23,374 nt of DNA from IMG/VR virus record IMGVR_UViG_3300032156_000002, positions 73,023-96,396 of that record; one strand, written 5' to 3'. Of the stretch, positions 22,123-23,374 are shown piece after piece (position 1 is the stretch's first letter; every line of letters starts with the position of its first letter). Below the pieces are notes generated by a model. It ran no database searches and was not told the DNA's origin. It saw only the letters and a list, made by a program, of their open reading frames with translations. The DNA is from a virus. The position numbers and the translations under genes were made by a program.

Positions 22123-22992
22123 ATGCGAATCTACTACGTCAACGACACGCATTTTCATTCGGGGTCCGAGGCGGTCTCCGCGGCCATCCGGGCCAAACTG
22201 CAATCGCAGGGTCACGAGATTGTCGCCGTCGCGCACCGGCCCAGTGGTCCCGACCCGGCCCTCATGGGCGGGTGCGATGCCATGGTCGTCAACGGCGAAG
22301 GCACCTTCAAAGGAGAGAAGTACAACTTCGAGCCACAGAGACAAGAGGCCATTCTGTTCGGGATGCGCGAGGCCAAGCGACGCCACCTGCGGGTGCACTT
22401 TATCAATGCCACGTGGTGCGACATGACTCCGGGCTGGGGACCGATACTTGCGTCGCTCGACGAAGTGGCCGTGCGCGAGGTGGCCAGCCGGAACGAGATG
22501 CTGACCAATCAGGGCGTGAGGCCCGCTATCTATCCCGACATGAGTTACTACGCTCCCGTCGAACGGACCGGTGCGTATACCAACGCAGGCAAGGTCATTG
22601 TCGGGGAAATCTACCCGCACAACTTTCCCGATGGCCTCTCGGAGGCAAATCCGATGCTTCACGGCCTGCCGAGTGTTCCGCTTCGGGCAGGTTGGTCTTG
22701 GAGCCGGATTGTCAATGAACTCCGGGGCGCGCTCGTCTACATCACCGGCCAGCATCACGGTGTGTACGCCGCATGCCGCGCGCGCGTTCCCTTCGTATTC
22801 TGCAAGGTCAATACGCACAAGGTCTCGGGCCTATTCGAGTGGGCCAACGTGAACATTCCGACGGTCAGACGGGGCGAGGATATTCTTGACTGCCTTGCGT
22901 GGGCATTGGAGAACCGCGACGTTTACGAACGGCTATTCGATTTCCTCGACAGGGCGATACCATGGCCCGGTATTCTACAGGAGGCAAGGTGA
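22123..22992 (+). CDS. Polysaccharide pyruvyltransferase-like protein
   Basis: 289 residues from ATG 22123, eight bases after the previous stop. CDAMVVNGEGTFKGEKYN is the N-terminal motif with the family's Gly-rich xNGEGTxxG loop, and ITGQHHGVYAACRARVPFVF is the conserved xRxHGxxxALxxxVPxx motif in a slightly altered form (QHHG). These resemble the WcaK/CsaB-type pyruvyltransferase family, which adds a ketal pyruvate from PEP to a sugar. Here the family also includes non-pyruvyl glycan enzymes, so exact chemistry is uncertain. GTGA-coupled to the last gene. Confidence 0.7.
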   Translation: MRIYYVNDTHFHSGSEAVSAAIRAKLQSQGHEIVAVAHRPSGPDPALMGGCDAMVVNGEGTFKGEKYNFEPQRQEAILFGMREAKRRHLRVHFINATWCDMTPGWGPILASLDEVAVREVASRNEMLTNQGVRPAIYPDMSYYAPVERTGAYTNAGKVIVGEIYPHNFPDGLSEANPMLHGLPSVPLRAGWSWSRIVNELRGALVYITGQHHGVYAACRARVPFVFCKVNTHKVSGLFEWANVNIPTVRRGEDILDCLAWALENRDVYERLFDFLDRAIPWPGILQEAR

Positions 22993-23374
22993 GCAAGCAC
23001 AACCGAAGGCGCATACAGACTGGTCCGCAGGCGGTCCTTCCCGTGACGGACGGCGCACGCCAGTGGATGAGCGGGGGCGTCCTGATTGACGTGCTCATGC
23101 CCGTATACGGCGAATGGACGCTCGCCGAGAAGGCATACGAGTCCATCGCACCCGCGATGGAGGGTGTGGCCGAGGAGTACCGAGTCTACATTGTGGACAA
23201 CGGAACGCCCGAGTGGGTCAACCAGCAGGGCCAGAGCGTGTCGGCACTCCAACAGGCCCTCGCCTTGCGCCAGAAGATGCGCCCGCAGGATATGTTCCGT
23301 CGCCTCGAAAAGAACATCGGCTACCCCGGCGCGGTGAACGAAGCCGCGAAGCACGGACGTGCTCCACTTATCCT
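22989..23374 (+). CDS. Family 2 glycosyltransferase, N-terminal part (3' partial)
   Basis: At least 128 residues, running off the right edge. Start GTG 22989 overlaps the upstream TGA with GGAGG four bases before. After a basic 30-residue lead comes GVLIDVLMPVYGEWTLAEKA, then EYRVYIVDNGTPEW (the first nucleotide-binding Asp-Asn-Gly strand) and LEKNIGYPGAVNEAAKHGRA, the NxGxxxAxNxG element just before the DxD motif, which lies beyond the window. Clear GT2; activity cannot be judged without the rest. Confidence 0.75.
   Translation, partial: MSKHNRRRIQTGPQAVLPVTDGARQWMSGGVLIDVLMPVYGEWTLAEKAYESIAPAMEGVAEEYRVYIVDNGTPEWVNQQGQSVSALQQALALRQKMRPQDMFRRLEKNIGYPGAVNEAAKHGRAPLI

Noticed and set aside
1-23374. 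tRNA genes, CRISPR arrays, insertion sequences, attachment sites
   Set aside because: Looked for cloverleaf-like runs, regularly spaced repeats, transposase motifs and terminal inverted repeats by eye and saw none that could be supported.

Overview
The window looks like part of a tailed-phage (Caudoviricetes) genome or prophage with high G+C. Every supported intact gene is on the + strand and the genes are packed tightly, mostly joined by ATGA or GTGA stop/start overlaps. The phage assignment rests on a head-gene block holding a HiPIP-like plus prohead-protease plus scaffold fusion directly followed by an HK97-type major capsid protein, with ChaB-like and other small phage head-region proteins upstream. 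I see no terminase, portal, tail, replication, integrase or tRNA gene here, and the host cannot be named from this sequence.

Region 1 (1-6446), head-associated accessory genes. A very long gene, open at the left edge, strings together at least three modules (unknown; possibly ADP-ribosyltransferase-like; helical region plus HEYGH metallopeptidase). Each module is preceded by a nearly invariant Gly/Pro/His linker, GGPGSGHFGHEGRPG followed by EVGGS. The linker recurs in two further genes at 4906-5457 and 5454-6446. Between them lie a small phage protein (3532-3807), an antisense remnant of an AP2 DNA-binding domain (3812-3919), and a ChaB plus DUF6582-like protein (3966-4898).

Region 2 (6439-10619), capsid genes: protease/scaffold fusion, major capsid protein, a strong terminator-like hairpin that contains the apparent start of the next gene, a Gly-Cys-Cys protein, and a protein with two 56-residue tandem helical modules.

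Region 3 (10623-23374, open at the right edge), a nearly 13-kb sugar cassette. It encodes glucose-1-phosphate cytidylyltransferase (RfbF), CDP-glucose 4,6-dehydratase (RfbG) and the [2Fe-2S]/PMP 3-dehydrase (RfbH, E1). It also encodes an RmlC-like cupin epimerase, an RmlD-like reductase, a second divergent nucleotidyltransferase, a SAM methyltransferase, a polysaccharide pyruvyltransferase-like protein, six glycosyltransferases and two unknown small proteins. The parts suggest synthesis of a CDP-3,6-dideoxyhexose (perhaps ascarylose-like) and its assembly, possibly methylated or pyruvylated, into a glycan. All the enzymes appear soluble and sit in the same transcriptional direction directly behind the head genes, with no flippase or membrane transferase seen. 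Decoration of the virion is therefore my favoured but unproven role. Modification of host surface glycan or of DNA are alternatives.

Starts were chosen from Shine-Dalgarno position and overlap with the upstream stop. Several differ from the longest open frame. Family calls are from recognisable motifs only; no database search was possible.
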